Assembly: GCA_905233405.1 (NCBI GenBank)
Contig: CAJOEG010000061.1
Span: 1 to 7,724 of the forward strand
DNA length: 7,724 nucleotides
Source: an uncultured Bacteroidales bacterium
Lineage (GTDB): Bacteria > Bacteroidota > Bacteroidia > Bacteroidales > ML635J-15
Reading direction: 5' to 3'
Every line of letters starts with the position of its first letter. Position 1 is the first letter of the stretch. Positions 1-6,427 of the stretch are shown in pieces. The notes below the pieces were generated by a model. That model was not told where the DNA came from. It saw only the letters and a program-made list of their open reading frames with translations, and did no database searches. The position numbers and the translations under genes are program-made.

Positions 1-13
1 TAAACACCAAACT

Positions 14-43
14 AGAGCCTTTGTTTTTTTAAAAACAAGCTCT
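14..43. terminator. Possible terminator hairpin downstream of the glycosyltransferase gene
   Basis: AGAGC (14-18) pairs with GCTCT (39-43), and after a 2-base bulge TTGTTTTT (21-28) pairs with AAAAACAA (31-38) around a TT loop. It lies about 80 bp beyond the stop of the minus-strand glycosyltransferase gene and is followed, in that direction, by a modestly T-rich stretch. This fits a factor-independent terminator, but the stem is A/T-dominated and the T tract is imperfect. It could equally serve a gene outside the window. Confidence 0.4.
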
Positions 44-124
44 CTCATTTTGTCGCCAACATAACAATCTGACACATAAGATTTTATATATAATGATTGG
101 TACTTTAGCGAGCGACAAACATTT

Positions 125-1354
125 CTAATTAGAAACAGAAACATCCAATTTCATAATGTCATCGTATAGATTTTCGCTTCGTATTACTCCGTAATAACCA
201 AGAAGTTCACCAACTGCAACTTCAACATCGACAGGAATATAATCCGATGTTTCTCCAAAATTATTCAAGAAGCGAATCATAAAGAAAACATCGAATCTTG
301 CAAACATACGTTTCACAAAACTCCTGCGGTCGGAAGTATTACGACGACATTCGTCAACCAAAGTCCACAATTTCTGTTCTCCGACAAAGGCAACGATTTC
401 ATCTGGAATCTCGCAATTCTCATTATCAAAAAGTTCTGCAAAACTTGAATAAAACTTCCTCAAGAGCAAGAAAAGTCCGAAATTATAGACCTTGCAAGAG
501 CCAGTATCAATAATTTTCTTCACAGAACGTCCCGTCCCGAAAGGCACACGCTCCGATACCGACGGCGCCGGAAAAACTATTGGCTTACTGATTGTTGCGA
601 CAGGCGATTGCTGTGCCAACTTCTGCAAGAAATAGAAGTCCTCCCCTGCCTGACGACGCGACATTCCACCCATTTTGGCGTATGCCTCAGCAGTAACAGC
701 AAGACAAGAACCAATGGTATGCATACAGACAGGAATACCAGCAACTTTCTGTGCCAAACGGAAATACCGCAAATACATTTCATACTTACGGCAAGCAGAA
801 ATCTCCTGCTCGGAATACATTTTCTCATCGAAATTGTGTCGATACTGCAACGTGCAGGCATTTGGTTTGTCCTTCGAGCAATAGAACCTTGAGTATATTT
901 CGATGAAATAATCCTCAGAAACCAAGCAGTCGGCATCAAGCGACACGATTACACCACGCGAATTTTCAACAGCCGCAAACCTCCACACCGCCTCGTCCAT
1001 ACCGATTTTGCGTGCATTTCCAACTCCGGCAATCTTGTGCGGCACACCTTCTATTATATATGGCAGCAAACTGAAATTTTGGTAAGAATCCTTTTTTTCG
1101 CAAAGCGTAGCATATATGCGTCTATTCTTCTCAACAATAGCCTCTTCGGTATTTTCGGCAGAATTAACAACGACGATTACCTCAACCGAACAAGACGGCA
1201 CTTTTGCAGAATCAAGCGACTGCAAAGTCGTGAAAATGAACTCATCGTCGTAGCAAGGTATAACAACAATAATCCCCGTATCGCTACGGGGATTACCATC
1301 AAATATCTTTGGTGCTACAGAGTACCTTTCGGAATAAAACTCTGCAAAGTCCAT
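125..1354 (-). CDS. Family 2 (GT-A fold) glycosyltransferase
   Basis: A 409-residue protein predicted to transfer a sugar from a nucleotide-sugar donor to an unknown acceptor. The N-terminal part shows the GT-A signature: a hydrophobic strand ending in IPCYDDE (32-38), a second strand VIVVVN (59-64), the GNAR segment (112-115) common in this family, and the metal-binding DAD motif at 140-142 after VIVSL. A GED triplet at 237-239, followed by a helix, corresponds to the usual catalytic-base region. I see no transmembrane helix or signal peptide, so it should act in the cytoplasm, perhaps at the membrane surface. About 150 C-terminal residues beyond the catalytic core match nothing I recognise. 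It starts with ATG 3 bp after the stop of the OmpH-like gene, so the two are almost certainly cotranscribed. Donor and acceptor cannot be told; cell-surface glycan synthesis is an inference. Fold and class are secure, specificity is not. Confidence 0.85.
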   Translation of the reverse strand: MDFAEFYSERYSVAPKIFDGNPRSDTGIIVVIPCYDDEFIFTTLQSLDSAKVPSCSVEVIVVVNSAENTEEAIVEKNRRIYATLCEKKDSYQNFSLLPYIIEGVPHKIAGVGNARKIGMDEAVWRFAAVENSRGVIVSLDADCLVSEDYFIEIYSRFYCSKDKPNACTLQYRHNFDEKMYSEQEISACRKYEMYLRYFRLAQKVAGIPVCMHTIGSCLAVTAEAYAKMGGMSRRQAGEDFYFLQKLAQQSPVATISKPIVFPAPSVSERVPFGTGRSVKKIIDTGSCKVYNFGLFLLLRKFYSSFAELFDNENCEIPDEIVAFVGEQKLWTLVDECRRNTSDRRSFVKRMFARFDVFFMIRFLNNFGETSDYIPVDVEVAVGELLGYYGVIRSENLYDDIMKLDVSVSN

Positions 1355-1357
1355 CTT

Positions 1358-2206
1358 CTACTTTTTGTCGTTGTCGGACGATTCAACATCCGAAGCCAAT
1401 ATGCCACCGTAACGCTGATTTAGTTTTGCAACGACATCGGCGGTAATATTCATACCTGGCTGGGAATAAACAACCGTAACACCACCCATATTGCCAAGAA
1501 TAATCTTGTAGCGACCTTCGGCATAGATGTTTACGAAATTAATTACTGAATCGTAAATCTCCTGATTCATTGCGCTTTGCTTTTCCAAAAGTTGGTTTGA
1601 AAGCGTTGTCTGCAAACTTTCAATAGCAGCCTGCTCCTTCTCAAGTTCGCTCTGCTGTGCCTGCTGGCTTGCTGCACTCAGGAACATTCCCGTGCGAGCC
1701 TTTTCCATATAGGCATTGTACATGCTTTCGAACTTTTTCATACGCGACTGGATAGTACCTTCGGCCTTCTTCTGTTCCATAGCAAGGTCTTCCTGCAACT
1801 TTATTGCATAGTTGTAGGTAAGCAGAAGAGTATCGAGGTCAATGTAAGCCACATCCGAAGGTTCTTCGCCTACAGGCTTGTCAAAAACAGTAGTTTCTAC
1901 AGCTTTTTCTGGTTCAGCCTTCTTGCCACCCAATACTCCGGTCAACATAAGTATCAACAGCACTATTGCCGCCAAACTAAGAATCAAAGCGCAGATGCTG
2001 ATGCAACTTCCACATTTGCACTTGCCTTTTTCTGTTGAACACGATTCAACAGGAGCATTTTCTTCTTCCTTGATTTCGTTATCGTTATTTATCGGAGTTT
2101 CAGCCGATTCTCCTTTTATTTCCCTTTCCAACTGAGCAATCTGCTCTGCAGGGCTAAGACCTGCAAATTCGTTGGTATTCTTTTCTTCGTTGTTAAATTC
2201 GTCCAT
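1358..2206 (-). CDS. Membrane-anchored OmpH/Skp-like protein
   Basis: About 282 residues from the ATG at 2204-2206. A TTG three codons upstream also extends the frame, but the ATG is preferred. Domain order: an acidic, low-complexity N-terminal segment (1-55), a cysteine cluster (C56, C63, C65, C68, C72), one hydrophobic helix (about 69-92, ending LTGVLGG), a linker, then an OmpH-like domain from VAYIDLDTLLLTYNYA (about 119-133) with a long Gln/Glu/Lys/Ala-rich coiled coil to about 215 and a C-terminal strand region containing YKIILG and VTVVY. OmpH/Skp proteins are periplasmic chaperones for outer-membrane proteins, usually secreted through a cleavable signal peptide. Here the central helix instead suggests a type II single-pass protein, with a cytoplasmic head and the coiled coil in the periplasm. 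It is the first gene of a unit with the glycosyltransferase. The family call rests on the start motif and coiled-coil layout; the chaperone role is inferred. Confidence 0.8.
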   Translation of the reverse strand: MDEFNNEEKNTNEFAGLSPAEQIAQLEREIKGESAETPINNDNEIKEEENAPVESCSTEKGKCKCGSCISICALILSLAAIVLLILMLTGVLGGKKAEPEKAVETTVFDKPVGEEPSDVAYIDLDTLLLTYNYAIKLQEDLAMEQKKAEGTIQSRMKKFESMYNAYMEKARTGMFLSAASQQAQQSELEKEQAAIESLQTTLSNQLLEKQSAMNQEIYDSVINFVNIYAEGRYKIILGNMGGVTVVYSQPGMNITADVVAKLNQRYGGILASDVESSDNDKK

Positions 2207-2215
2207 TTCGTTCAA

Positions 2216-2476
2216 ATTATAATTTCTTGCAAAGTTAAAGTTATTTTTGCTTTCAACACAGAAGAATTATGTTTTTAATGATTTTTTAATATTGAAGAAA
2301 ACTGAAGACATAGCAACATTTTGCAATGCAGACCTCAAAATTACTACAACATTGTGGATTATCAAACAACATAGGAATAATATCATATATGAAATTATTG
2401 GCCTAAAACAAAAAAGTATTGTTCGGGTAAGAAACTACTATTTCTCTGAATATCACTAATTATGCTATTAACATAA
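2216..2476. other. AT-rich intergenic stretch without a recognisable gene
   Basis: Apart from the promoter at 2230-2237, nothing convincing is seen here. A 70-codon plus-strand frame (2247-2459) has no recognisable motif, no plausible start context and a composition like noncoding AT-rich DNA. Together with the remnant that follows, it makes up the roughly 560-bp gap between the OmpH-like gene and the toxin-antitoxin pair. Confidence 0.5.
2230..2237 (-). promoter_or_regulatory. Bacteroidota-type -7 promoter element for the OmpH/glycosyltransferase unit
   Basis: On the minus strand this reads TAACTTTG, a full match to the TAnnTTTG element recognised by the Bacteroidota primary sigma factor. 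It lies 23 bp before the chosen ATG, giving a short leader. A TTG occurs further upstream (TGTGTTG), but its spacing to the -7 element is shorter than usual, so the -33 element is uncertain. Confidence 0.6.
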
Positions 2477-2494
2477 TGCTATAAGCATAATGTT
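2470..2494. repeat. Short imperfect inverted repeat
   Basis: AACATAATGCT (2470-2480) and AGCATAATGTT (2484-2494) are inverted with one mismatch around a 3-bp spacer, and CATAAT recurs a third time at 2500-2505. The repeat sits exactly at the upstream edge of the orphan coding remnant. It could be a protein-binding site or chance in AT-rich DNA; function unknown. Confidence 0.4.
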
Positions 2495-2671
2495 GTTGAC
2501 ATAATAAAAAGTATTTCGGCAAGTTCGGTGCAGTCGGCAATCAAGCAACAGCAAGACAGCGACTGGATTACATATCGTGTTGCCGACAATGGCGACAAGT
2601 CCTATTTCCTTTCCGACCATTTCCTTATGCTTTGGATTAAGAAGAATTTCGGATGGGAATACCAATTTTAG
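2477..2671 (+). pseudogene. C-terminal remnant resembling an AAA-type ATPase (winged-helix end)
   Basis: An open plus-strand frame from just after an in-frame stop at 2474-2476 to TAG at 2669-2671 has no in-frame ATG near its beginning. Its translation contains ISASSVQSAIK followed by DWITYRV and YFLSDHFLMLWI. That order (Ser-rich helix-turn-helix, 'SVQSAIK' recognition helix, a short wing, then a Y-x-L-x-D-x-F-x-x-x-W helix) is typical of the winged-helix end of AAA ATPases common in Bacteroidetes (ATPase_2/DUF234-like). Those proteins usually run to several hundred residues, so this would be the last 55-60 residues of a gene whose ATPase domain is gone. Base composition is higher in G+C than the flanking AT-rich DNA, as expected of a coding relic. 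The match is from memory of the motif, not a search; it could also be a small unrelated ORF lacking a visible start. Confidence 0.45.
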
Positions 2672-2749
2672 GATTTGCTCCTTTATTAAATTTATTGCAT
2701 AGTGATTTAAAAATAATTAAATTTATGTCATTATGAAATAAAATATCAT

Positions 2750-2757
2750 TATATTTG
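2750..2757 (+). promoter_or_regulatory. Bacteroidota-type -7 promoter element for the toxin-antitoxin operon
   Basis: TATATTTG matches the TAnnTTTG consensus and lies 20 bp before the antitoxin ATG. The leader between them is nearly all A, a translation-start context typical of this phylum in place of a Shine-Dalgarno sequence. TTATG near 2731-2735 sits at about the right distance for a -33 element but is a poor match. Antitoxins of this kind usually repress their own promoter; no clear operator palindrome is visible. Confidence 0.6.
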
Positions 2758-2777
2758 CATCAAAAAAATATAAAGAT

Positions 2778-3068
2778 ATGACACAGGTTTCGATGACAGT
2801 CAGAATGGATATGCAGTTGAAGCAGAAATTCGATATGCTCTGCAGTCAATTTGGAATGAGTGCAAATACGGCTATGAATGTGTTTGCCAATGCAGTTGTA
2901 CAGCAGCGACGAATACCTTTTGAGATTAAGGCTACGGAAGAAGAGGCTTTGGATGGACTTGCCGCTTTTTATGCTCTGCGTGCCGAAGCACAAAAAAATG
3001 GCTTATCTGATATGAGTTTGGATGAAATTAACGAGGAAATCAGAAAGTCCAGATTGGAAAGAAAATGA
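2778..3068 (+). CDS. RelB/DinJ-family antitoxin
   Basis: A 96-residue small protein, the expected antitoxin of the PIN toxin encoded just downstream. The N-terminal half has the ribbon-helix-helix layout of RelB/DinJ: a strand VSMTVRMD (4-11), a helix with LKQKFDMLCSQFGMS (about 14-28), then a second helix (TAMNVFANAVVQ) ending in RRIPFEI, the conserved 'IPF' of the family. The C-terminal half is charged and would be the toxin-wrapping tail that is disordered when unbound. RelB/DinJ proteins dimerise, bind their own promoter and neutralise the partner toxin. The stop codon overlaps the toxin start in ATGA (3065-3068), a translational-coupling arrangement that keeps antitoxin synthesis ahead of toxin. 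The family call is strong; autoregulation is inferred from the family. Confidence 0.88.
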   Translation: MTQVSMTVRMDMQLKQKFDMLCSQFGMSANTAMNVFANAVVQQRRIPFEIKATEEEALDGLAAFYALRAEAQKNGLSDMSLDEINEEIRKSRLERK

Positions 3069-3472
3069 TTTACGCGGTAATAGATACTAATGTCATTGTC
3101 TCTGCTTTGATAACCAATAATTTGAATTCGCCAACGTTCAAGGTTATTGAAGCGTTATTAAGTGGTAAGCTGACTGCCTTGTACAATGATGATATAATTG
3201 TTGAATACATAGATGTCCTTAGTCGTCCAAAATTTAAATTCTCAAAGAATCTTGTTGATTGTTACATAAATGCAATACTGAAAAATGGTATGGCTGCGGA
3301 ACGTATTGCTTCATCTGATGTGATTCAAGATGCGGACGATGTTGTGTTTTATGAGGTCGCCCTTTCGAAGGAGGAAGCATATTTGGTGACAGGAAACATA
3401 AAGCATTTTCCTCATACGCCAAAGGTTGTAACTCCTGCCGAAATGATTGAAATAATCGAAAGTCACCATTAA
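3065..3472 (+). CDS. PIN-domain toxin (COG1569-type putative toxin of a TA pair)
   Basis: A 135-residue single-domain protein. PIN domains are Mg2+/Mn2+-dependent ribonucleases, and as toxins they cut tRNA, rRNA or mRNA and stop growth. Visible features are the N-terminal strand VIDTNVIVSAL with the first acidic residue D7 (DTN 7-9), E47 in DDIIVEY, RPKFKF (54-59) as seen in this subfamily, acidic DADDVVFYEVAL (89-100) with D91/D92, and LVTGNIKHFP (107-116) near the C-terminus. The fourth acidic position, often D in other PIN proteins, is N111 here; TGN occurs commonly in this subgroup, so this need not mean inactivation. The length is normal for the family and the reading frame is intact, so an active toxin is plausible. 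It overlaps the antitoxin gene by 4 bp. The RNA target is unknown. Confidence 0.88.
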   Translation: MIYAVIDTNVIVSALITNNLNSPTFKVIEALLSGKLTALYNDDIIVEYIDVLSRPKFKFSKNLVDCYINAILKNGMAAERIASSDVIQDADDVVFYEVALSKEEAYLVTGNIKHFPHTPKVVTPAEMIEIIESHH

Positions 3473-3500
3473 ACCTTAGGATTCAACGGTTCAATCCAAA

Positions 3501-3536
3501 ATCGTACTTCGTAAATCGTACTTCGTAAATCGTAAA
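3501..3536 (+). repeat. 14-bp tandem direct repeat, about 2.5 copies
   Basis: The unit ATCGTACTTCGTAA is present at 3501-3514 and 3515-3528 without mismatch, followed by a partial ATCGTAAA (3529-3536). It lies directly upstream of the -7 element of the transporter gene, and a TTCG inside copy 2 is close to where a -33 element should sit. The array could bind a regulator cooperatively or be one of the short intergenic tandem repeats seen in Bacteroidales genomes. Confidence 0.75.
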
Positions 3537-3543
3537 TAAACTT

Positions 3544-3551
3544 TACCTTTG
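3544..3551 (+). promoter_or_regulatory. Bacteroidota-type -7 promoter element for the fatty acid transporter
   Basis: TACCTTTG matches TAnnTTTG completely and lies 16 bp before the ATG of the transporter, followed by an A-rich short leader. The transporter therefore probably has its own promoter rather than depending on read-through from the toxin-antitoxin pair. Confidence 0.6.
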
Positions 3552-3567
3552 CGCAAAATTTCAGAAT

Positions 3568-4920
3568 ATGTTCCAGAAAATAATAAATGCCTGTGTAAAG
3601 TTGGTGCAGAAGCTTCTGCCAGAACCATTTATATTTGCGATAATACTAACCGTAGTCGCTTTTCTAATAGCAATGCCCGTCTGTCATCAGACTCCGCTTG
3701 AGGTTGTCGAGAACTGGGGCAACGGAGTGTGGTCGCTGTTGGCGTTTGCAATGCAGATGGCCTTGGTATTGGTGTGTGGATCCACTTTGGCATCGGCACC
3801 TCTCATCAAGCGTGGCATAAGCTGGTTGGCTTCGCTGCCGAAGAAACCTGTGGGTGCAATAGCATTGGTGACGGCAATCTCATCATTGGCATGCTGGCTC
3901 AACTGGGGCTTCGGACTCATTGTCGGTGTGATTTTCGCCAAGGAAATCGCCCGCAAATTGCAGGGTGTCGATTACCGCTTGCTGATTGCTTCGGCATACA
4001 GCGGATTCGTAGTTTGGCACGCAGGTCTGTCGGGGTCAATTCCTCTCACAATGGCTACCCAGGGTTCTGGTCTGAAGGAAGTTACTCGCGGCGCCCTCGA
4101 AAATCCTATTCCAATAACCGACACCGTGCTTAGTCCGTACAACATCGTGATTGTCGCGCTGATAATAGTTGCGCTTGTTGCGGTAAACTCGCTTATGCAC
4201 CCGAAGGCAGAAAAGGTTGTGTCCATCAATCCCGACTTGTTAAAAGAAGATGAGCCAGCCAAGGTAGAAAAAGGGAAAACTCCAGCCGAAAAGATGGAGA
4301 ACAGCCGCATTCTAAGTCTGATAATCGCAATTCTGGGCTTGACATACCTTGTCATAAAATTATTCTTCCGTGGCGGTTCGCTCGACCTCAATTCTGTGAT
4401 AATGCTGTTCTTGTTCCTCGGCGTGATTCTACACAAGACACCGCTTGCATACGTCCATGCCTTCACCAAGTCGGCAACAGGTGCGGCAGGCATTCTGCTT
4501 CAGTTTCCGTTCTATGCGGGAATTATGGGCATAATCACTGGTGTTGGTGAATCGGGAATCTGCCTCGGCACCGTCATAAGTGATGCTTGCATATCGGTAT
4601 CAACGCCAACGACTTATCCATTGCTAACCTTCCTTTGTGCTGCCGTGCTCAATATGTTTGTACCGTCGGGAGGCGGACACTGGGCTATTCAGGCTCCGAT
4701 AATGTTCACAGCAGGTGCGAATCTTGCTGTTGATCCGGGGCTTACGGGAATGGCAATTTCGTGGGGCGATGCTTGGACCAACCTCATACAGCCGTTCTGG
4801 GCTATTCCTGCACTTGCCATAGCAAAACTCAACGCCAAGGACATAATGGGCTTCTGCATTATCGACCTTGTGGTGACGGGAATCATTATCTGTGGCGGAC
4901 TGCTGGTATGGGCGTGGTAA
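3568..4920 (+). CDS. atoE: Short-chain fatty acid transporter, AtoE family
   Basis: A 450-residue integral inner-membrane protein, close to the usual length of about 440 for AtoE (SCFA_trans family), which moves short-chain fatty acids such as acetate, butyrate or acetoacetate. There are many hydrophobic segments, the first at about 21-38 after an amphipathic start. Family-typical conserved stretches are WGFGLIVGVIFAKEIARK (113-130), WHAGLSGSIPL (150-160) and VPSGGGHWAIQAPIM (365-379), the last a glycine-rich re-entrant-looking motif. A charged loop at about 213-244, rich in Lys and Glu, divides the protein and is probably cytoplasmic. No frameshift or truncation. It stands alone: no CoA-transferase, thiolase or AtoSC-like regulator lies next to it in the window, so uptake of acetoacetate for a neighbouring ato pathway is not supported. 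Import versus export of fermentation acids cannot be decided here. Confidence 0.9.
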   Translation: MFQKIINACVKLVQKLLPEPFIFAIILTVVAFLIAMPVCHQTPLEVVENWGNGVWSLLAFAMQMALVLVCGSTLASAPLIKRGISWLASLPKKPVGAIALVTAISSLACWLNWGFGLIVGVIFAKEIARKLQGVDYRLLIASAYSGFVVWHAGLSGSIPLTMATQGSGLKEVTRGALENPIPITDTVLSPYNIVIVALIIVALVAVNSLMHPKAEKVVSINPDLLKEDEPAKVEKGKTPAEKMENSRILSLIIAILGLTYLVIKLFFRGGSLDLNSVIMLFLFLGVILHKTPLAYVHAFTKSATGAAGILLQFPFYAGIMGIITGVGESGICLGTVISDACISVSTPTTYPLLTFLCAAVLNMFVPSGGGHWAIQAPIMFTAGANLAVDPGLTGMAISWGDAWTNLIQPFWAIPALAIAKLNAKDIMGFCIIDLVVTGIIICGGLLVWAW

Positions 4921-4935
4921 GAAACTGAAAGAGAG

Positions 4936-4963
4936 CAACTCAAGAACTGATAGTTGAGAGTTG
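4936..4963. terminator. Weak candidate bidirectional terminator between atoE and der
   Basis: CAACTC (4936-4941) can pair with GAGTTG (4958-4963), with an inner AACT/AGTT stem (4945-4955) nested inside. It sits 16 bp past the atoE stop, in the 131-bp gap where two convergent genes end. There is no convincing T tract on either side, so this is a structural guess only. Confidence 0.25.
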
Positions 4964-5051
4964 AAATTATAGAAAGATGTTATATGTATTTATAGACATG
5001 CAATTATCGGTTCGTTGAAACCTAAAATCCCATGCGCTTTTATATTACCTA

Positions 5052-6356
5052 CTACTTATCCCTAAATACCAATACGATAGGCACGCCTGTGAGGTTAAAG
5101 TTTTCGCGGAGCTTGTTTTCCAAATAACGATTGTATGGTTCCTTGATGTACTGCGGTAGGTTTGCGAAGAAGGCAAAAACCGGTGTCGGCGTTGGCAACT
5201 GGGTTACATATTTTATCTTTATGTACTTGCCCTTGGTTGCTGGCGGTGGAAAACTTTCGATAGCATCGAGCATAACCTCGTTGAGTTTGCCAGTAGGGAT
5301 GCGCTGGATGCGGTTTTCGTAAACCTGCATTGCGGTGCTTAGCACATCGCTGATACGCTGCTTGGTGAGTGCCGAGATGAAAAGAATTGGAATATCGTTG
5401 AACGGAGCAATCCTGTCCTGGATAAACTCGCGGTATTCCTTGAGCGTGTTGCTGTCCTTCTCGATAAGGTCCCACTTGTTTACAAGAATCACGATGCCCT
5501 TCTTGTTCTTGCGGATAAGGTTAAGGATATTCTGGTCCTGCGACTCCCAGCCCTGCTCTGCATCAATCATCAGCAGGCAGACATCGGAATTTTCGATGGC
5601 ACGGATAGAGCGCATCACCGAGTAGAATTCCAAATCTTCGGAAACCTTGCTCTTACGACGCACGCCTGCCGTATCGACAAGCATAAAGTCGTAGCCGTAC
5701 TTGTTGTAGCGGGTGTTGATGGAATCGCGGGTTGTGCCGGCAACATTGGTGACAATGTTCCTCTCCTCGCCTATGAGCACATTGGTTAGCGACGACTTGC
5801 CGACATTAGGGCGACCGACAATAGTAATGCGCGGAAGGTCAAGTTCCTCGTCGTTGGGCTTGTCAGGCAAAGCCTTCACAACGGCATCAAGCAATTCGCC
5901 TGTGCCAGCACCTGTAATAGCCGAAATGCAATACAATTCGCCAAGTCCAAGGTTGTAGAACTCGTAGCTGTTGACAATCTTCCTGTTGGAATCGACCTTG
6001 TTGACCACGAGGAAAACGGGTTTCTTGGACGAACGGAGAATGTCGGCAACGGCGACATCGAGATCGGTAAGACCCATATCGACATCAACCATAAACATCA
6101 CGGCGTCGGCCTCCTCGATGGCAATCAGCACCTGCTTGGAGATTTCGCGCTCAAAGACATCGCTCGAATTTTCAACATACCCACCCGTATCGACAACAGA
6201 GAATGTCTTTCCGTTCCAGAAACAATGTCCGTAAAGGCGGTCGCGTGTTACTCCGCTTTCATCGTTCACTATCGCCTCGCGGCGTTCTATCAGTCTGTTG
6301 AAGAATGTCGACTTTCCAACATTCGGTCTTCCTACTATTGCTACAATGTTTCCCAT
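5052..6356 (-). CDS. der: Ribosome biogenesis GTPase Der (EngA)
   Basis: A 434-residue protein of standard length for Der, an essential GTPase that binds the 50S subunit precursor and is needed for its late assembly. Two tandem Era-like G domains are followed by a KH-like domain. G domain 1 has GRPNVGKS (9-16), T37 in switch I, DTGG (56-59) and NKVD (119-122). G domain 2 has GRPNVGKS (181-188), TTRD (208-211), DTAG (228-231) and NKWD (293-296), with an ISAL G5 motif at about 326. The basic C-terminal domain (about 350-434) contains the typical F-x-N and YxRYLEN segments and ends in PIVLVFRDK. All nucleotide-binding motifs are intact in both domains. It starts with ATG about 70 bp after the unknown gene and converges on atoE. 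No clear TAnnTTTG element is seen directly upstream, so it may be cotranscribed with the genes before it or have a weaker promoter. Confidence 0.97.
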   Translation of the reverse strand: MGNIVAIVGRPNVGKSTFFNRLIERREAIVNDESGVTRDRLYGHCFWNGKTFSVVDTGGYVENSSDVFEREISKQVLIAIEEADAVMFMVDVDMGLTDLDVAVADILRSSKKPVFLVVNKVDSNRKIVNSYEFYNLGLGELYCISAITGAGTGELLDAVVKALPDKPNDEELDLPRITIVGRPNVGKSSLTNVLIGEERNIVTNVAGTTRDSINTRYNKYGYDFMLVDTAGVRRKSKVSEDLEFYSVMRSIRAIENSDVCLLMIDAEQGWESQDQNILNLIRKNKKGIVILVNKWDLIEKDSNTLKEYREFIQDRIAPFNDIPILFISALTKQRISDVLSTAMQVYENRIQRIPTGKLNEVMLDAIESFPPPATKGKYIKIKYVTQLPTPTPVFAFFANLPQYIKEPYNRYLENKLRENFNLTGVPIVLVFRDK

Positions 6357-6370
6357 AAGTTGATTAAATT

Positions 6371-6396
6371 AACAATGGACAATTGATAATGGATAA
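6371..6396. repeat. Short ATGGA/AATTGATAAT intergenic repeat sequence
   Basis: The stretch contains two near copies of an AATGGAcAAT/AATGGATAAT word (6374-6383 and 6388-6397) flanking AATTGATAAT. Short alternations of this type are frequent in intergenic regions of some Bacteroidales genomes. It separates der from the palindrome that ends the preceding gene. Confidence 0.4.
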
Positions 6397-6399
6397 TCT

Positions 6400-6427
6400 G
6401 TGGTGACGCGGCGCGCCACGTCACCAC
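6400..6427 (-). terminator. 28-bp palindrome abutting the stop codon of the unknown gene
   Basis: GTGGTGACGCGGCG (6400-6413) is inverted as CGCCACGTCACCAC (6414-6427) with a single mismatch. In the minus-strand transcript that mismatch becomes a G-U wobble, so the RNA can form a 14-bp, GC-rich stem (less whatever the loop needs). Its first base belongs to the TAG stop of the unknown gene. No T tract follows, so it is either an unconventional terminator, an mRNA 3'-end stabiliser, or a REP-like element. The structure itself is certain; the function is inferred. Confidence 0.6.

Noticed and set aside
1037..1423. A 128-codon plus-strand frame across the glycosyltransferase and OmpH junction
   Set aside because: Antisense to two real genes, including the glycosyltransferase catalytic region, and without recognisable domains.
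2247..2459. A 70-codon plus-strand frame in the AT-rich gap
   Set aside because: The translation has no recognisable motif, no good start context and looks like chance reading of AT-rich DNA; it also is not in a position or sequence that extends the ATPase-like remnant.
2468..2665. A 65-codon minus-strand frame opposite the ATPase-like remnant
   Set aside because: It is the antisense shadow of a plus-strand frame with a far more protein-like sequence.
3479..3497. GGATT/AATCC inverted repeat just after the toxin gene, considered as a terminator
   Set aside because: Only a 5-bp stem with a 9-base loop and no T tract, so too weak to call.
3501..3536. Tandem repeat considered as a CRISPR fragment
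   Set aside because: Units are 14 bp and directly contiguous with no spacers, and no cas genes are present.
3972..4493. A 173-codon minus-strand frame inside atoE
   Set aside because: Fully antisense to a well-conserved membrane protein gene; its sequence has no family resemblance.
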